This document shows positions 1-9,309 of a DNA stretch of 64,000 nt, in pieces (within the stretch, counting starts at the first letter, position 1; every line of letters begins with the position of its first letter). Both the position numbers and the translations under genes were made by a program. This DNA comes from Bacillota bacterium (lineage in GTDB: Bacteria; Bacillota; Dehalobacteriia; UBA4068; UBA4997): contig JAFQHN010000024.1 in the NCBI GenBank assembly GCA_017397935.1, positions 62,001 through 126,000 of the forward strand. The letters are read 5' to 3'. The notes under the pieces were generated by a model. The model was not told where the DNA came from, did not search any database, and worked only from the letters and a program-made list of their open reading frames with translations.

Positions 1-2
1 GT

Positions 3-914
3 CTGCCGTATTTGTCGTCGCTTTCGATATTCTCTTACGGATTTACCGCCGGCGGATATTTGCTGGGCCCCAATTTGGCGGATGAGCCGTTGATCGCAGC
101 GGCTTATGAGCAGGGCACACGGCCGATTTTGACGCTTACCCCCTTTGATGAGGATGGCAATTTTAACAATAACCTGATAACGCAAATGCTGGCCGATGCA
201 GCGGCACGGGAGAGGCTGAATCGGCAGCTGGTGCAGGTTATGCAGCAAAAGGGATATCTGGGGGTTGATGTGGATTTTGAATATATTGCCGCAGCCGACC
301 GTGATAAATTTACTGCCTGGGTGGGTGAGCTGGCCGAGGTTATGCACGCCAACGGTTTTACCATATCGGTGGCGTTGGCGCCCAAAACCTACGCAGAGCA
401 GCCCGGCCTGCTATATGAAGGGCAGGATTATGCGGCACTGGGGGCGCTGGTGGACTATGTGCTGCTGATGACCTATGAGTGGGGCTATACTTACAGCGCA
501 CCGCAGCCCATTGCGCCTCTGGATTGGGTGCGGCGGGTGGTGGAGTACGCGGTGACCGAGATTCCGCCTGAGAAAATTGACCTTGGTATTGCCAATTATG
601 CCTATGATTGGACGCTGCCTTATGTTCGGGGCGAGAGCAAGGCTGAGAGTATGGGGCTGGTGCAGGCGATGCAGCGGGCGGCCGATGTGGGTGCGCAGAT
701 TTTCTTTGATGATCAGGCGTATTCACCGTATTATAATTATGTATTGGGCGGCGTGCAGCATGAGGTATGGTTTGAGGATGCACGCAGTTTAAGCGGCAAG
801 CTGGCTTTGATTGATGAGTTTGGTTTGCATGGCGGCGGTTGGTGGCAGATCATGCGGCTGTTTCGGGCGGGGTGGCTGACATTGGCTGCCAGCTTTTACA
901 TCAATAAGCTGTAA
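3..914 (+). CDS. Spore-type GH18 glycosidase (SleL/YaaH-like), 5' end cut off by window edge
   Basis: The reading frame is open from the left edge, so only the C-terminal part is present; the TTG at 12 is an internal codon, not a start. The product has the GH18 TIM-barrel signature around base 270, where the DxxDxDxE motif reads LGVDVDFE. The catalytic Glu is kept, but the first Asp is Leu. The C-terminus (GGGWWQIMRLF) is typical of the YaaH/SleL branch, which cleaves N-acetylglucosaminyl bonds in spore cortex fragments during germination. Family members usually carry one or two LysM domains at the N-terminus, which would lie outside this window. The family call is confident; the exact role in germination is inferred. 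Confidence 0.85.
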   Translation: MPYLSSLSIFSYGFTAGGYLLGPNLADEPLIAAAYEQGTRPILTLTPFDEDGNFNNNLITQMLADAAARERLNRQLVQVMQQKGYLGVDVDFEYIAAADRDKFTAWVGELAEVMHANGFTISVALAPKTYAEQPGLLYEGQDYAALGALVDYVLLMTYEWGYTYSAPQPIAPLDWVRRVVEYAVTEIPPEKIDLGIANYAYDWTLPYVRGESKAESMGLVQAMQRAADVGAQIFFDDQAYSPYYNYVLGGVQHEVWFEDARSLSGKLALIDEFGLHGGGWWQIMRLFRAGWLTLAASFYINKL

Positions 915-1028
915 TACCCTTGTATATATATGCTTTAATACAGCAAAAATATAGTTTGGGGTGTTTATATTGGCTTGCACTGATAACCGCATTAAATGTT
1001 GAGTTGCGTGTAAAATTATACAAAATAC

Positions 1029-1053
1029 ATAGCAAAAAACATTTGCTATTTTT
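1029..1053 (+). terminator. Intrinsic terminator after GH18 gene
   Basis: An 8-bp perfect stem (ATAGCAAA / TTTGCTAT) is followed by a T run. Its 3' arm overlaps the likely -35 box of the gdhA promoter. Confidence 0.65.
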
Positions 1054-1070
1054 AAGAAAAATAGTATAAT
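1043..1070 (+). promoter_or_regulatory. Sigma-A promoter of gdhA
   Basis: TTGCTA (1043-1048), a 16-bp spacer, then a perfect TATAAT (1065-1070). The -35 box sits inside the 3' arm of the preceding terminator hairpin. Confidence 0.5.
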
Positions 1071-1097
1071 TATAAAAGCTGACAGGTTAAAAGTTGA

Positions 1098-2510
<1,413 letters not shown>

Positions 2511-2556
2511 AATCGCTTAGAACCATAGCGCAAACGACATATAAAACTGCATAATT

Positions 2557-2593
2557 AAACGGCGTGGTCTGGATGTGGCCATGCCGTTTTTGT
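2557..2593 (+). terminator. Terminator of gdhA
   Basis: An 11-bp stem (AAACGGCGTGG / CCATGCCGTTT, one G-T pair) is followed by T5. Confidence 0.8.
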
Positions 2594-2610
2594 ATTAAGA
2601 AATGGACATA

Positions 2611-2642
2611 AAAAACTCCCTTGTTGCTGGCAAGGGAGTTTA
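2611..2642 (-). terminator. Terminator of the polar amino-acid ABC operon
   Basis: A perfect 11-bp stem (AAACTCCCTTG / CAAGGGAGTTT) with a 7-nt loop has a T run on the minus strand. It lies just past the last permease gene. Confidence 0.8.
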
Positions 2643-2655
2643 TATTTGCTTGAAA

Positions 2656-3345
2656 CTATTGGCTGACTCCCTGCCCGCGATTCAGACGGCGCTGATAATA
2701 GCGCATAATGCAGGAGAGGGTGAAGCAGGTTACAAAATACAGCAGCATTGCAAAGCCAAACAGCAGGCACATCTCAGTAAATGTGGTGGCGTGGCCGGTA
2801 TAAACATACATCTTGGACATCAGGTCCTTGGTATTATACAACAGCTCGCCCACGGCCACCTGCGCCAGGAAGGAGGTATCCTTGATAACCGTAATAACCT
2901 GACTCATCATGGTTGGGATGATTCGACGGAAGCACTGAGGGATGATGATATACCAAAGCGTGCCGATGAAATTGAAGCCCTGAGAGGCGGCAGCCTCAAA
3001 CTGGCCTTTGGGAATAGAATTTAAGCCGCCTCGTACAATTTCTGCCATCATGGCCGAGGTAAACAGCACATAAGCACAGCAGCAACGGGCAAAAATCGTG
3101 TCAAACGGGGCTGCGATAAAGCAGACAAATACCCACAACAGGTTCGGTGTGTTACGGAAAACCTCAATATACAGGCCGGTAAGGCGCTTTAAGATAAATT
3201 TATCGTAGTTGCGTATCAAACCCATTACCGTGCCGATAATGATAGAGAGGATAATACTGATGGCGGCATATTTAATAGTTGTGCCGTAACCCAGCAAAAT
3301 ATAGCGCACATTATCCGGTGTAAAAACTGCCTCAAAAGTTTCCAT
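2656..3345 (-). CDS. Polar amino-acid ABC transporter permease (GlnP-like)
   Basis: Inner-membrane permease of the His/Glu/Gln/Arg ABC family, 229 residues, with about five hydrophobic segments. The EAA loop reads GLNSIPKGQFEAAASQGFN and contacts the ATPase. It is the last gene of a four-gene operon. Its ATG overlaps the stop of the upstream permease by one base (TAATG), so translation is probably coupled. It forms a heterodimer with the neighbouring permease. Substrate cannot be read from sequence; glutamine, glutamate or another polar amino acid is inferred from family and from the nearby gdhA. Confidence 0.9.
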   Translation of the reverse strand: METFEAVFTPDNVRYILLGYGTTIKYAAISIILSIIIGTVMGLIRNYDKFILKRLTGLYIEVFRNTPNLLWVFVCFIAAPFDTIFARCCCAYVLFTSAMMAEIVRGGLNSIPKGQFEAAASQGFNFIGTLWYIIIPQCFRRIIPTMMSQVITVIKDTSFLAQVAVGELLYNTKDLMSKMYVYTGHATTFTEMCLLFGFAMLLYFVTCFTLSCIMRYYQRRLNRGQGVSQ

Positions 3346-4067
3346 TATGCAGCCACCTCCTCTACCTTATCTTTTTTGGTGTTGGTGATGACATCACGGT
3401 TCTTCAATCTGGCCTCATAGCGGCGTGCCCAGGTGGTAAGCGGGAAGCACAAAACAAAGTACAATGCACCGCAGAGCAGGTAAGACGGGCCGTAGCTCAT
3501 AACATCGTTGGTGGCATAAGCGTTGGCACGGTACATCAAATCGCCGCCGGCAATCATGGTGACGATAGATGTGTTCTTGATCAGATTTACCATCTGGTTA
3601 ACCATGGGCGGCAGAATAATTTTGATAGTCTGCGGCAGCACGATTAACATCATGGTCTGGATGTAAGTAAAACCCTGAGAAGCTGCGGCTTCAAACTGGC
3701 CCTTGGGGATGGAGCCGATACCGGCACGCACCGCCTCGGACATATAAGCGCCGGTGTAAATACCTACGCACAGGATACCAATGGTGACCTGAGAGAGTAC
3801 AATACTGGCATAGGGCAGGGCATAAAATACGAAGAAAACCTGAATAGCCAGGGGGGTGTTCTGGAAGAATTCTACATAAACGCGGGCGATTATACGCAGC
3901 AGCGGATTATGTGATGTGGACATTAAACCAAAAATGACGCCAAGGACAAGTGCCAATGCCAATGCCAGCACCGAAATTTCCAGCGTGATACCAAACGCTT
4001 TTAAGAATTTCGGCCACTCGGCAAACAACATTTGCCAGCGCCAAGGTTCCATAATCTGTTGAATCAT
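3345..4067 (-). CDS. Polar amino-acid ABC transporter permease (GlnM-like)
   Basis: A second permease of the same family, 240 residues, with the EAA motif (IGSIPKGQFEAAASQGFT) nearly identical to that of its partner. Both therefore dock on the same ATPase. An SD (GGAGG) lies about 10 nt before the ATG. About 230 bp separates it from the upstream binding-protein gene, and that spacer contains two strong hairpins that may uncouple the expression levels. Alternative function is unlikely; substrate is uncertain. Confidence 0.9.
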   Translation of the reverse strand: MIQQIMEPWRWQMLFAEWPKFLKAFGITLEISVLALALALVLGVIFGLMSTSHNPLLRIIARVYVEFFQNTPLAIQVFFVFYALPYASIVLSQVTIGILCVGIYTGAYMSEAVRAGIGSIPKGQFEAAASQGFTYIQTMMLIVLPQTIKIILPPMVNQMVNLIKNTSIVTMIAGGDLMYRANAYATNDVMSYGPSYLLCGALYFVLCFPLTTWARRYEARLKNRDVITNTKKDKVEEVAA

Positions 4068-4189
4068 GAAACTATTGCCTCCTTTGTTCTGCGGCCTGAC
4101 GGCCGTTTTGTTATGTTGGGCACCTTTTGTAGAAAAAGGCGATATTTGCGGATAGTTGCGGTAATTTTATAATTTCTGTCAATTTCTCC

Positions 4190-4253
4190 GTCAGCAGAGT
4201 CCCGTTGTAAATGCGGGGGCCCTGCTGACGAAGAGAGGAGCGAATGCTCCTCT
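4190..4253 (-). other. Two tandem hairpins between binding-protein and permease genes
   Basis: The first stem pairs GTCAGCAG (4190-4197) with CTGCTGAC (4222-4229), with an inner CCCG/CGGG pair. The second is a perfect 8-bp stem AGAGGAGC/GCTCCTCT with a GAAT loop (4234-4253). Neither is followed by a clear T run on the minus strand. Such structures often stabilise the upstream binding-protein mRNA against 3' decay or act as a partial terminator; that role is inferred. Confidence 0.55.
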
Positions 4254-4295
4254 GTGTTCGTCAAAAATCGGTGATAAGCCGATATAAAAGCCAAA

Positions 4296-5108
4296 TTATT
4301 CGGTGAAGGAAGCAACTACGCCGTTGTCAGCAATAATCTGAGCCATAGTGCCGTCTTCCAGCCAACCGGTTACCAGACCGTCCAGATAAGCAGCCCATTC
4401 GGTGTTATCCTTCTTGGTGGCAATACCGTATTCCTGGGGAGAGAAGCGGATAGCTTCAACGATGTGGTTGGTGTCATCAACATAACCTGCCAGAATAGAG
4501 CCGTCTACGCAGAAGGCATCAACACGGCCGGCATCCAATGCAGCTTTGATTTCGGGGTAAGTAGCCAGCTCGGAGAAGTTAGCGTCGGTCAGTTCAACGC
4601 CGGCATCAGCAGCAGCAGCGGTCAGGGCCTTCATAGAGGTGGAGCCGGTGGCAACGCCGATGATCTTGCCGGACAGGTCGGTAATCTGTTCAATGCCGCT
4701 GTCGTTCTTTACCAGCAGAGAAACTGCGTCGGTGTAATAAGGAGTGGTGAAGTTCCAGGACATCTTGCGTTCTTCGGTGATGGTGAAGGTGCCGGCTACC
4801 ATATCAATGTCGCCGGAGTCCAGCAGCTGACCACGGGTTGCAGCGGTGATGGGGGTAAATTCAACATTCTCAACGCCCAGTTCATCGGCAATCTTGTAAG
4901 CCAAATCAATTTCTACGCCGGAGTAAGTGCCGTCAGCGGTGTTCAGCAGGCCAAAGCCGGGAACGTCGGTTTTAACGCCAACCTTCAATACGCCGTCAGC
5001 AGTAATGTCAGCAGCGGTACGGCCGGCAGCAGCATCGTCGCCGCCTCCGCAGCCTGCCAGCGCAAACAACATGGTGATGGACATAATCAATGCAATAAGT
5101 TTCTTCAT
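4296..5108 (-). CDS. Polar amino-acid ABC transporter substrate-binding lipoprotein
   Basis: Extracellular family-3 solute-binding protein, 270 residues. The signal peptide ends in a lipobox (LFALAGC), so it is a lipid-anchored protein that captures the amino acid and hands it to the two permeases. Recognisable family signatures include LKVGVKTDVPGFG and a G-D-I-D-M-V-A-G-T region followed by TITEERK. The start at 5108 (MKKLIALI) is preferred over an in-frame codon 18 bp upstream because GAGAGGAG lies 8 nt before it. It is the second gene of the operon, 83 bp after the ATPase gene. Confidence 0.93.
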   Translation of the reverse strand: MKKLIALIMSITMLFALAGCGGGDDAAAGRTAADITADGVLKVGVKTDVPGFGLLNTADGTYSGVEIDLAYKIADELGVENVEFTPITAATRGQLLDSGDIDMVAGTFTITEERKMSWNFTTPYYTDAVSLLVKNDSGIEQITDLSGKIIGVATGSTSMKALTAAAADAGVELTDANFSELATYPEIKAALDAGRVDAFCVDGSILAGYVDDTNHIVEAIRFSPQEYGIATKKDNTEWAAYLDGLVTGWLEDGTMAQIIADNGVVASFTE

Positions 5109-5191
5109 GATAAATTCTCCTCTCAAAAATGTTTTTTATTTTCCTGAACGGCACTTATGTGTGCCGAAACAAGCTGATTAAATATGTAATA

Positions 5192-5914
5192 TTACTTCAA
5201 AATCTTGCTGAGGAAGGCTTTGGTGCGCTCCTCGGTGGGGTTCTCGAAGAAATGCTCGGGCGAACCTTCTTCCAGAATACGGCCGTCATCCATAAAGATA
5301 ACACGGTCGGCCACCTGGCGGGCAAAGCCCATCTCATGGGTTACAACCACCATGGTGATGTTCTCCTGCGAGAGCTTGATCATAACATCCAAAACTTCCT
5401 GTACGGTTTCCGGGTCGAGAGCCGAGGTGGGCTCATCAAACAGAATAATTTTGGCGCGGGAACACAGGGCACGGGCAATAGCCACACGCTGCTGCTGGCC
5501 GCCGGACAGGGTAGAGGGGTAAACCGAAGCTTTCTCTCTCAGGCCGACAATGTCCAGATACTTGAAGGCCAGCTCCTCAGCTTCATGCTTGGGCACCTTC
5601 TGCAATTTTATGGGGGCCAGCGTCAGATTTTCCAGCACCGTCATGTGCGGATACAGGTTGAACTGCTGGAACACCATCGCGGTAGAGTTGCGGACAACCT
5701 CGGTTTTATTTTTGTGGGTAAGCTTTACGCCGTCGATATAAACCTCACCGGAGGTAGGTTCCTCCAAAAAGTTCATGCAGCGCACGGTGGTACTCTTGCC
5801 GGAGCCGGAAGGCCCGATAATTACCAGCTTTTCGCCCTCGGCAACCTCCAAATTAACATCTTTTAATACGTGCAGACTGCCAAATGATTTATTAACATTG
5901 ACCAGTTTAATCAA
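5192..5914 (-). CDS. Polar amino-acid ABC transporter ATP-binding protein (GlnQ-like)
   Basis: Cytoplasmic ATPase of the importer, 240 residues, the usual GlnQ size. Walker A is [10 protein letters not shown], the signature is LSGGQQQR, and Walker B is [13 protein letters not shown]. The start is set at a TTG (5914) that follows AGGAGG by 8 nt; no ATG fits, since the next upstream in-frame start would add about 19 non-family residues. It is the first gene of the operon, behind a consensus sigma-A promoter and a roughly 120-nt leader with an attenuator-like hairpin. Confidence 0.92.
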   Translation of the reverse strand: MIKLVNVNKSFGSLHVLKDVNLEVAEGEKLVIIGPSGSGKSTTVRCMNFLEEPTSGEVYIDGVKLTHKNKTEVVRNSTAMVFQQFNLYPHMTVLENLTLAPIKLQKVPKHEAEELAFKYLDIVGLREKASVYPSTLSGGQQQRVAIARALCSRAKIILFDEPTSALDPETVQEVLDVMIKLSQENITMVVVTHEMGFARQVADRVIFMDDGRILEEGSPEHFFENPTEERTKAFLSKILK

Positions 5915-5971
5915 TGGAAATCCCTCCTCATAAGGATAAATAAAAATAAAAAAGCGCACAAAACAACCCAC

Positions 5972-5996
5972 AAAAACGAGGACGCCATTGTCCCCG
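5972..5996 (-). promoter_or_regulatory. Attenuator-like hairpin in the ABC operon leader
   Basis: On the minus strand CGGGGAC (5996-5990) pairs with GTCCTCG (5983-5977) around a 6-nt loop and is followed by T5. It lies between the promoter and the first gene. It looks like an intrinsic terminator inside the 5' leader, so conditional read-through is possible. No known riboswitch class was recognised. Confidence 0.4.
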
Positions 5997-6044
5997 ACGG
6001 AGTTAGTGTTGTCCGCCCTTTATGCAATTAAAAACACACTTATT

Positions 6045-6073
6045 ATTATACACACTTTTTACCGGTAAGTCAA
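6045..6073 (-). promoter_or_regulatory. Consensus sigma-A promoter of the amino-acid ABC operon
   Basis: On the minus strand TTGACT (6073-6068), a 17-bp spacer, and a perfect TATAAT (6050-6045). Confidence 0.85.
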
Positions 6074-6293
6074 CCCCTCTTTGCCATATATTGTATAAAA
6101 CTAAATGTGTGGGGTATGTGCAAAATTTTTCTTCCTTTTATATATATGTCATCTGCACCAAAAAATGAGTGAAAATATTGTGTTGAGGGATTTGTTATAC
6201 ACCGGATGCGGAATGTCAAAAAATGTTGGCATAATTAAATAAAATGTGATAACTTTAATTTATATTGCAAGATTATGCACAATGTTAAAATGA

Positions 6294-6317
6294 CAGCCCG
6301 AGTTGCTGCCCGGGCTG
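6294..6317 (-). terminator. Likely terminator of the CAP-domain gene
   Basis: A 7-bp GC-rich stem (CAGCCCG / CGGGCTG) lies about 30 bp past the stop codon; the T run on the minus strand is short. Confidence 0.5.
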
Positions 6318-6348
6318 CCATAATCAGTTACTACTATATTATATGTGT

Positions 6349-7083
6349 TTAGTAAATAAAGAACTGTGCCCAATACGGCGTGCCGTTGATAACGGTGTAA
6401 GCGACGCCGATTTTGGTGTACTTGCTGTTCATAATATTGGCGCGGTGGCCGGAGGAGTTCATCCAGGCCTGCATTACCTGGGTGGGCGTCTGCTGGCCAT
6501 AGGCAATATTCTCGCCGGCGCCTCTGTAATTGATACCGGCCTCTTTCAGCGCGGTAAAGCAGGAGGAGCCGTTTGGGCGGGTATGAGAAAAGCTCTTGGC
6601 ACATTCCTTGGCGCGCACCAGCGCTGCTGCCGACACATCAGCGTCCAATGTCACGGGCGAAAGCCCCGCAGCCGTGCGTTCCTTGTTGACTATGCTTACC
6701 ACCTGCTCGGCGTAATACGCATTGATGTTCTGGTTAACGTTGCTGTCGGTGCTGCCGTTGTTCTCTGCATTACTGCCGTTGTTGTTATCGGGAACAACTA
6801 CATTGTCAGGTGCATTATTGGGCGTGTTGTCCGGCGTGGTATCCGGTTTTTGCTGGCTGCCGTAGATTTGCTCCAACAGGCTTTGCCACCAATCATAGCT
6901 GCCCATCTGGCTGCCGTTTTGATTACCGTTTTGTGTACCGCCCGGACACATATAATGACAGGGTTGGCAGCCGAATTGCCATTTTACCTGCGTCGTCCGG
7001 TGGCTGCAATCAGCAGCCAGCGCCGTGCTGCTCAGCATACAAAACAGGGCAATCATCAACGAGAAACTCAATAATTTTTTCAT
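6349..7083 (-). CDS. Secreted CAP-domain (SCP/PR1-like) protein
   Basis: A 244-residue exported protein. The N-terminal signal peptide (MKKLLSFSLMIALF... ending near ALAAD) is followed by a short Cys-containing region, then an Asn/Asp-rich low-complexity linker (PDNTPNNAPDN). The C-terminal CAP domain runs from about residue 120 and contains HTRPNGSSCFTALKEAG, GENIAYGQ and HRANIMN, the hallmarks of the YkwD/SCP family. The biochemical role of bacterial CAP proteins is unsettled. The ATG at 7083 is chosen because of the signal peptide and AAAGGAG upstream. Odd feature: the spacer between SD and ATG contains a run of eight C, which could slip and change expression. Confidence 0.88.
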   Translation of the reverse strand: MKKLLSFSLMIALFCMLSSTALAADCSHRTTQVKWQFGCQPCHYMCPGGTQNGNQNGSQMGSYDWWQSLLEQIYGSQQKPDTTPDNTPNNAPDNVVVPDNNNGSNAENNGSTDSNVNQNINAYYAEQVVSIVNKERTAAGLSPVTLDADVSAAALVRAKECAKSFSHTRPNGSSCFTALKEAGINYRGAGENIAYGQQTPTQVMQAWMNSSGHRANIMNSKYTKIGVAYTVINGTPYWAQFFIY

Positions 7084-7091
7084 GGGGGGGG
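7084..7091 (-). repeat. C8 homopolymer between SD and start codon of the CAP gene
   Basis: Eight consecutive C on the minus strand sit directly before the ATG, giving an 11-nt SD-to-start spacing. Slippage here would alter spacing. Confidence 0.7.
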
Positions 7092-7113
7092 TCACTCCTT
7101 TGTGTTTTTTTCG

Positions 7114-7143
7114 AGTATACCTTGGGGGAGGTAATAAAATCAA
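7114..7143 (-). promoter_or_regulatory. Sigma-A promoter of the CAP-domain gene
   Basis: TTGATT (7143-7138), an 18-bp spacer, TATACT (7119-7114) on the minus strand. The leader would be only about 25 nt. Confidence 0.55.
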
Positions 7144-7358
7144 TGGAAATGCCTGCCGCCCATGCCGTAATTTGCCGAAAAACCGCCTAATTTGCCCGAA
7201 TTTGCCATAAAAACCGTAATTTTCTGCATTATAAACTGCTGGATTATCTTGAATGCAGATGTAGTTATAAAATCGACAATTTAGATAAGAAAAACAGCAT
7301 ATTTAGTGGTATGGATAGAAAAACTTGTCATTAAACAGGGCAAAGCGGATAATATAGG
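7144..7358. other. Divergent non-coding region with 10-bp-phased TTTGCC motif
   Basis: No ORF is convincing here. TTTGCC recurs at 7171, 7191 and 7201, with related AACCGCC at 7181 and AAACCG at 7211, so A/T tracts repeat every 10 bp. This suggests bent DNA or a multi-site operator between the CAP gene and the leu operon. Confidence 0.45.
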
Positions 7359-7387
7359 TTGACAAAGCGGTGGCATAAATATATAAT
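7359..7387 (+). promoter_or_regulatory. Consensus sigma-A promoter of the leu operon
   Basis: A perfect TTGACA (7359-7364), a 17-bp spacer and a perfect TATAAT (7382-7387). Transcription would start near 7394, giving a leader of about 160 nt. Confidence 0.9.
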
Positions 7388-7393
7388 AAATAA

Positions 7394-7545
7394 ATTAAAG
7401 GTTATTTATCACTAAATTGCTGATAATTATTCATCAGCCAAAAACGGCCAATGCCTGTCAGGCGGCTTTCAGTCTTGCTTTGGGCAGGTGTCGGCAATTT
7501 GTATACAGTACACAAAACTATTACATAAAAATCGTGCAAAGGAGG
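7394..7545 (+). promoter_or_regulatory. leu operon leader with hairpin and possible leader peptide
   Basis: The leader contains a hairpin (GCTGAT 7419-7424 with ATCAGC 7433-7438) and a 25-codon ORF (7451-7528, ATG to TAA) in which nine codons are Val, Leu or Ile. It ends 12 nt before the leuA SD. The ORF has no clear SD. No T-box or terminator with a T run is visible. Attenuation by a leader peptide is only a possibility. Confidence 0.3.
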
Positions 7546-7553
7546 ATATGGCA

Positions 7554-9221
7554 TTGAAAAATTATGACCGTTATCAAAGAGGCTATTTTATGCCGCCCGT
7601 TAATGAGCTTAAATGGGCAGGCAAAGAGTATATTGACCGTGCCCCCGTGTGGTGCAGCGTGGACTTGCGTGACGGCAATCAGAGCTTGATTGTGCCGATG
7701 AGTCTGGAAGAAAAGCTGGAGTTTTTCCAACATCTGGTACGCATTGGCTTTAAGGAGATCGAAGTCGGCTTTCCTGCCGCTTCCGAGACCGAATATGAGT
7801 TTTTGCGGGCGTTGATAGAGCAGGATCTGGTGCCCGATGATGTTACCTTGCAGGTGCTCACCCAAAGCCGTGAGCATATTATCGCCAAAACCTTTGAGGC
7901 CTTGCAGGGGGCCAAAAATGCCATTGTGCATTTGTATAACTCCACCTCTCTGGCGCAGAGAGAGCAGGTTTTCCGTATGGAGAAGCCGGAGATTATTCAG
8001 ATTGCCGTGGATGGCGCCGAGCTGTTGAAGAAATATGCTGCTGATATGCCCGGCAACATCCGTTTTGAATATTCGCCCGAAAGCTTTACCGGTACTGAGA
8101 TGGAATTTGCGCTGGAAATCTGCAACGCGGTGCTGGATGTTTGGCAGCCCACCGCCGAAAAGCCGGTTATCATCAACCTGCCGGCCACCGTGGAGATGAG
8201 TTTGCCGCACGTTTACGCCAGCCAGGTTGAGTATATGAGCGACAACTTAAAGTACCGTGAGAATGTAGTGCTTTCTCTGCATCCGCACAATGACCGCGGC
8301 TGCGGTGTGGCCGATTCTGAGCTGGGTATTCTGGCCGGCGCTGACCGCATTGAGGGTACACTTTTCGGTAACGGCGAGCGCACCGGTAATGTGGATATTG
8401 TGACGCTGGCCATGAATATGTTCTGCCACGGTGTTGACCCTGAGCTGGATTTCAGCAACATCACAGAGATTACCAAGGTGTATGAGAAGGTAACCCGTAT
8501 GCACGTTTACGAGCGTCAGCCGTACAGTGGCCGTCTGGTTTTTGCCGCCTTCTCCGGTTCTCATCAGGACGCTATTGCCAAGGGCATGAAGTGGCACGAG
8601 GAAAAACAGCTTAAAGGCTGGTCGGTGCCGTATCTGCCGCTGGATCCGCATGATGTCGGCCGCGAGTATGAATCCGATGTTATCCGCATCAACAGCCAGA
8701 GCGGCAAGGGCGGTATCGGTTATCTCATGCAGACCAAGTACGGCTTTAATATGCCGCAGAAAATGCGTGAGGACTTCGGTTACGCCGTTAAAAATGTATC
8801 TGATCACCTGCATAAAGAGCTTAGCCACGAGGAAATTCGTGACATCTTCCTGACGCAGTATGTAAATATTGATACGCCCATCGACTTCGGCAAATATGAT
8901 TTTACCGACAAGGCCATTATGTATGCCGACATTGAACTGCGGCTGAACGGCAAAACCACCCGCATGAACACCAACGGCAACGGCCGCCTGAATGCGGTTT
9001 CCAAGGCCCTGCAAAACCTGCTGAAACGCGAACTGCACGTGCTGACTTATGAGGAACACGCGCTCAATTCCGGTTCTACCGCCCAGGCGATTGCTTATGT
9101 GGGCGTTTACGGAGAAGACGAAAATAAGGTTTTCTGGGGCGCCGGTATTGATAACGATATTATTGACGCTTCGATGAAGGCGCTGCTTTCCGCAGTTAAC
9201 CGCCTGTATGTTGAGGCATAA
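7554..9221 (+). CDS. leuA: 2-isopropylmalate synthase, long form
   Basis: First committed step of leucine synthesis: condenses acetyl-CoA with 2-oxoisovalerate. The 555-residue product has the HMGL-like TIM barrel (VDLRDGNQS near the start, metal site LHPHNDRGCG) and, from about residue 430, the LeuA dimerisation/allosteric domain that gives leucine feedback inhibition. Length places it in the long type-2 group. The TTG at 7554 sits 8 nt after AAAGGAGG. An ATG at 7548 is in frame, but only 2 nt from that SD, so the TTG is preferred. It is the first gene of leuA-C-D-B. A 12-bp tandem duplication spans its stop codon. Confidence 0.94.
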   Translation: MKNYDRYQRGYFMPPVNELKWAGKEYIDRAPVWCSVDLRDGNQSLIVPMSLEEKLEFFQHLVRIGFKEIEVGFPAASETEYEFLRALIEQDLVPDDVTLQVLTQSREHIIAKTFEALQGAKNAIVHLYNSTSLAQREQVFRMEKPEIIQIAVDGAELLKKYAADMPGNIRFEYSPESFTGTEMEFALEICNAVLDVWQPTAEKPVIINLPATVEMSLPHVYASQVEYMSDNLKYRENVVLSLHPHNDRGCGVADSELGILAGADRIEGTLFGNGERTGNVDIVTLAMNMFCHGVDPELDFSNITEITKVYEKVTRMHVYERQPYSGRLVFAAFSGSHQDAIAKGMKWHEEKQLKGWSVPYLPLDPHDVGREYESDVIRINSQSGKGGIGYLMQTKYGFNMPQKMREDFGYAVKNVSDHLHKELSHEEIRDIFLTQYVNIDTPIDFGKYDFTDKAIMYADIELRLNGKTTRMNTNGNGRLNAVSKALQNLLKRELHVLTYEEHALNSGSTAQAIAYVGVYGEDENKVFWGAGIDNDIIDASMKALLSAVNRLYVEA

Positions 9222-9238
9222 AATCAGGCATAAAATCA
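9215..9238 (+). repeat. 12-bp tandem duplication across the leuA stop
   Basis: GGCATAAAATCA is repeated exactly twice, the first copy containing the leuA stop codon. Confidence 0.9.
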
Positions 9239-9261
9239 ATTTGCTGTAAAAATTATTCTAT

Positions 9262-9285
9262 ATAAAGCACAAGATAAAGCACAAA
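9262..9285 (+). repeat. 12-bp tandem duplication upstream of leuC
   Basis: ATAAAGCACAAG is followed by ATAAAGCACAAA (11 of 12 identical) in the leuA-leuC spacer. Confidence 0.9.
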
Positions 9286-9309
9286 TTAAACATAACAGAG
9301 GTGTAATTT

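Noticed and set aside
4064-4315. 83-codon minus-strand ORF between the binding protein and permease genes
   Set aside because: It spans two hairpins and overlaps the end of the binding-protein gene; no SD.
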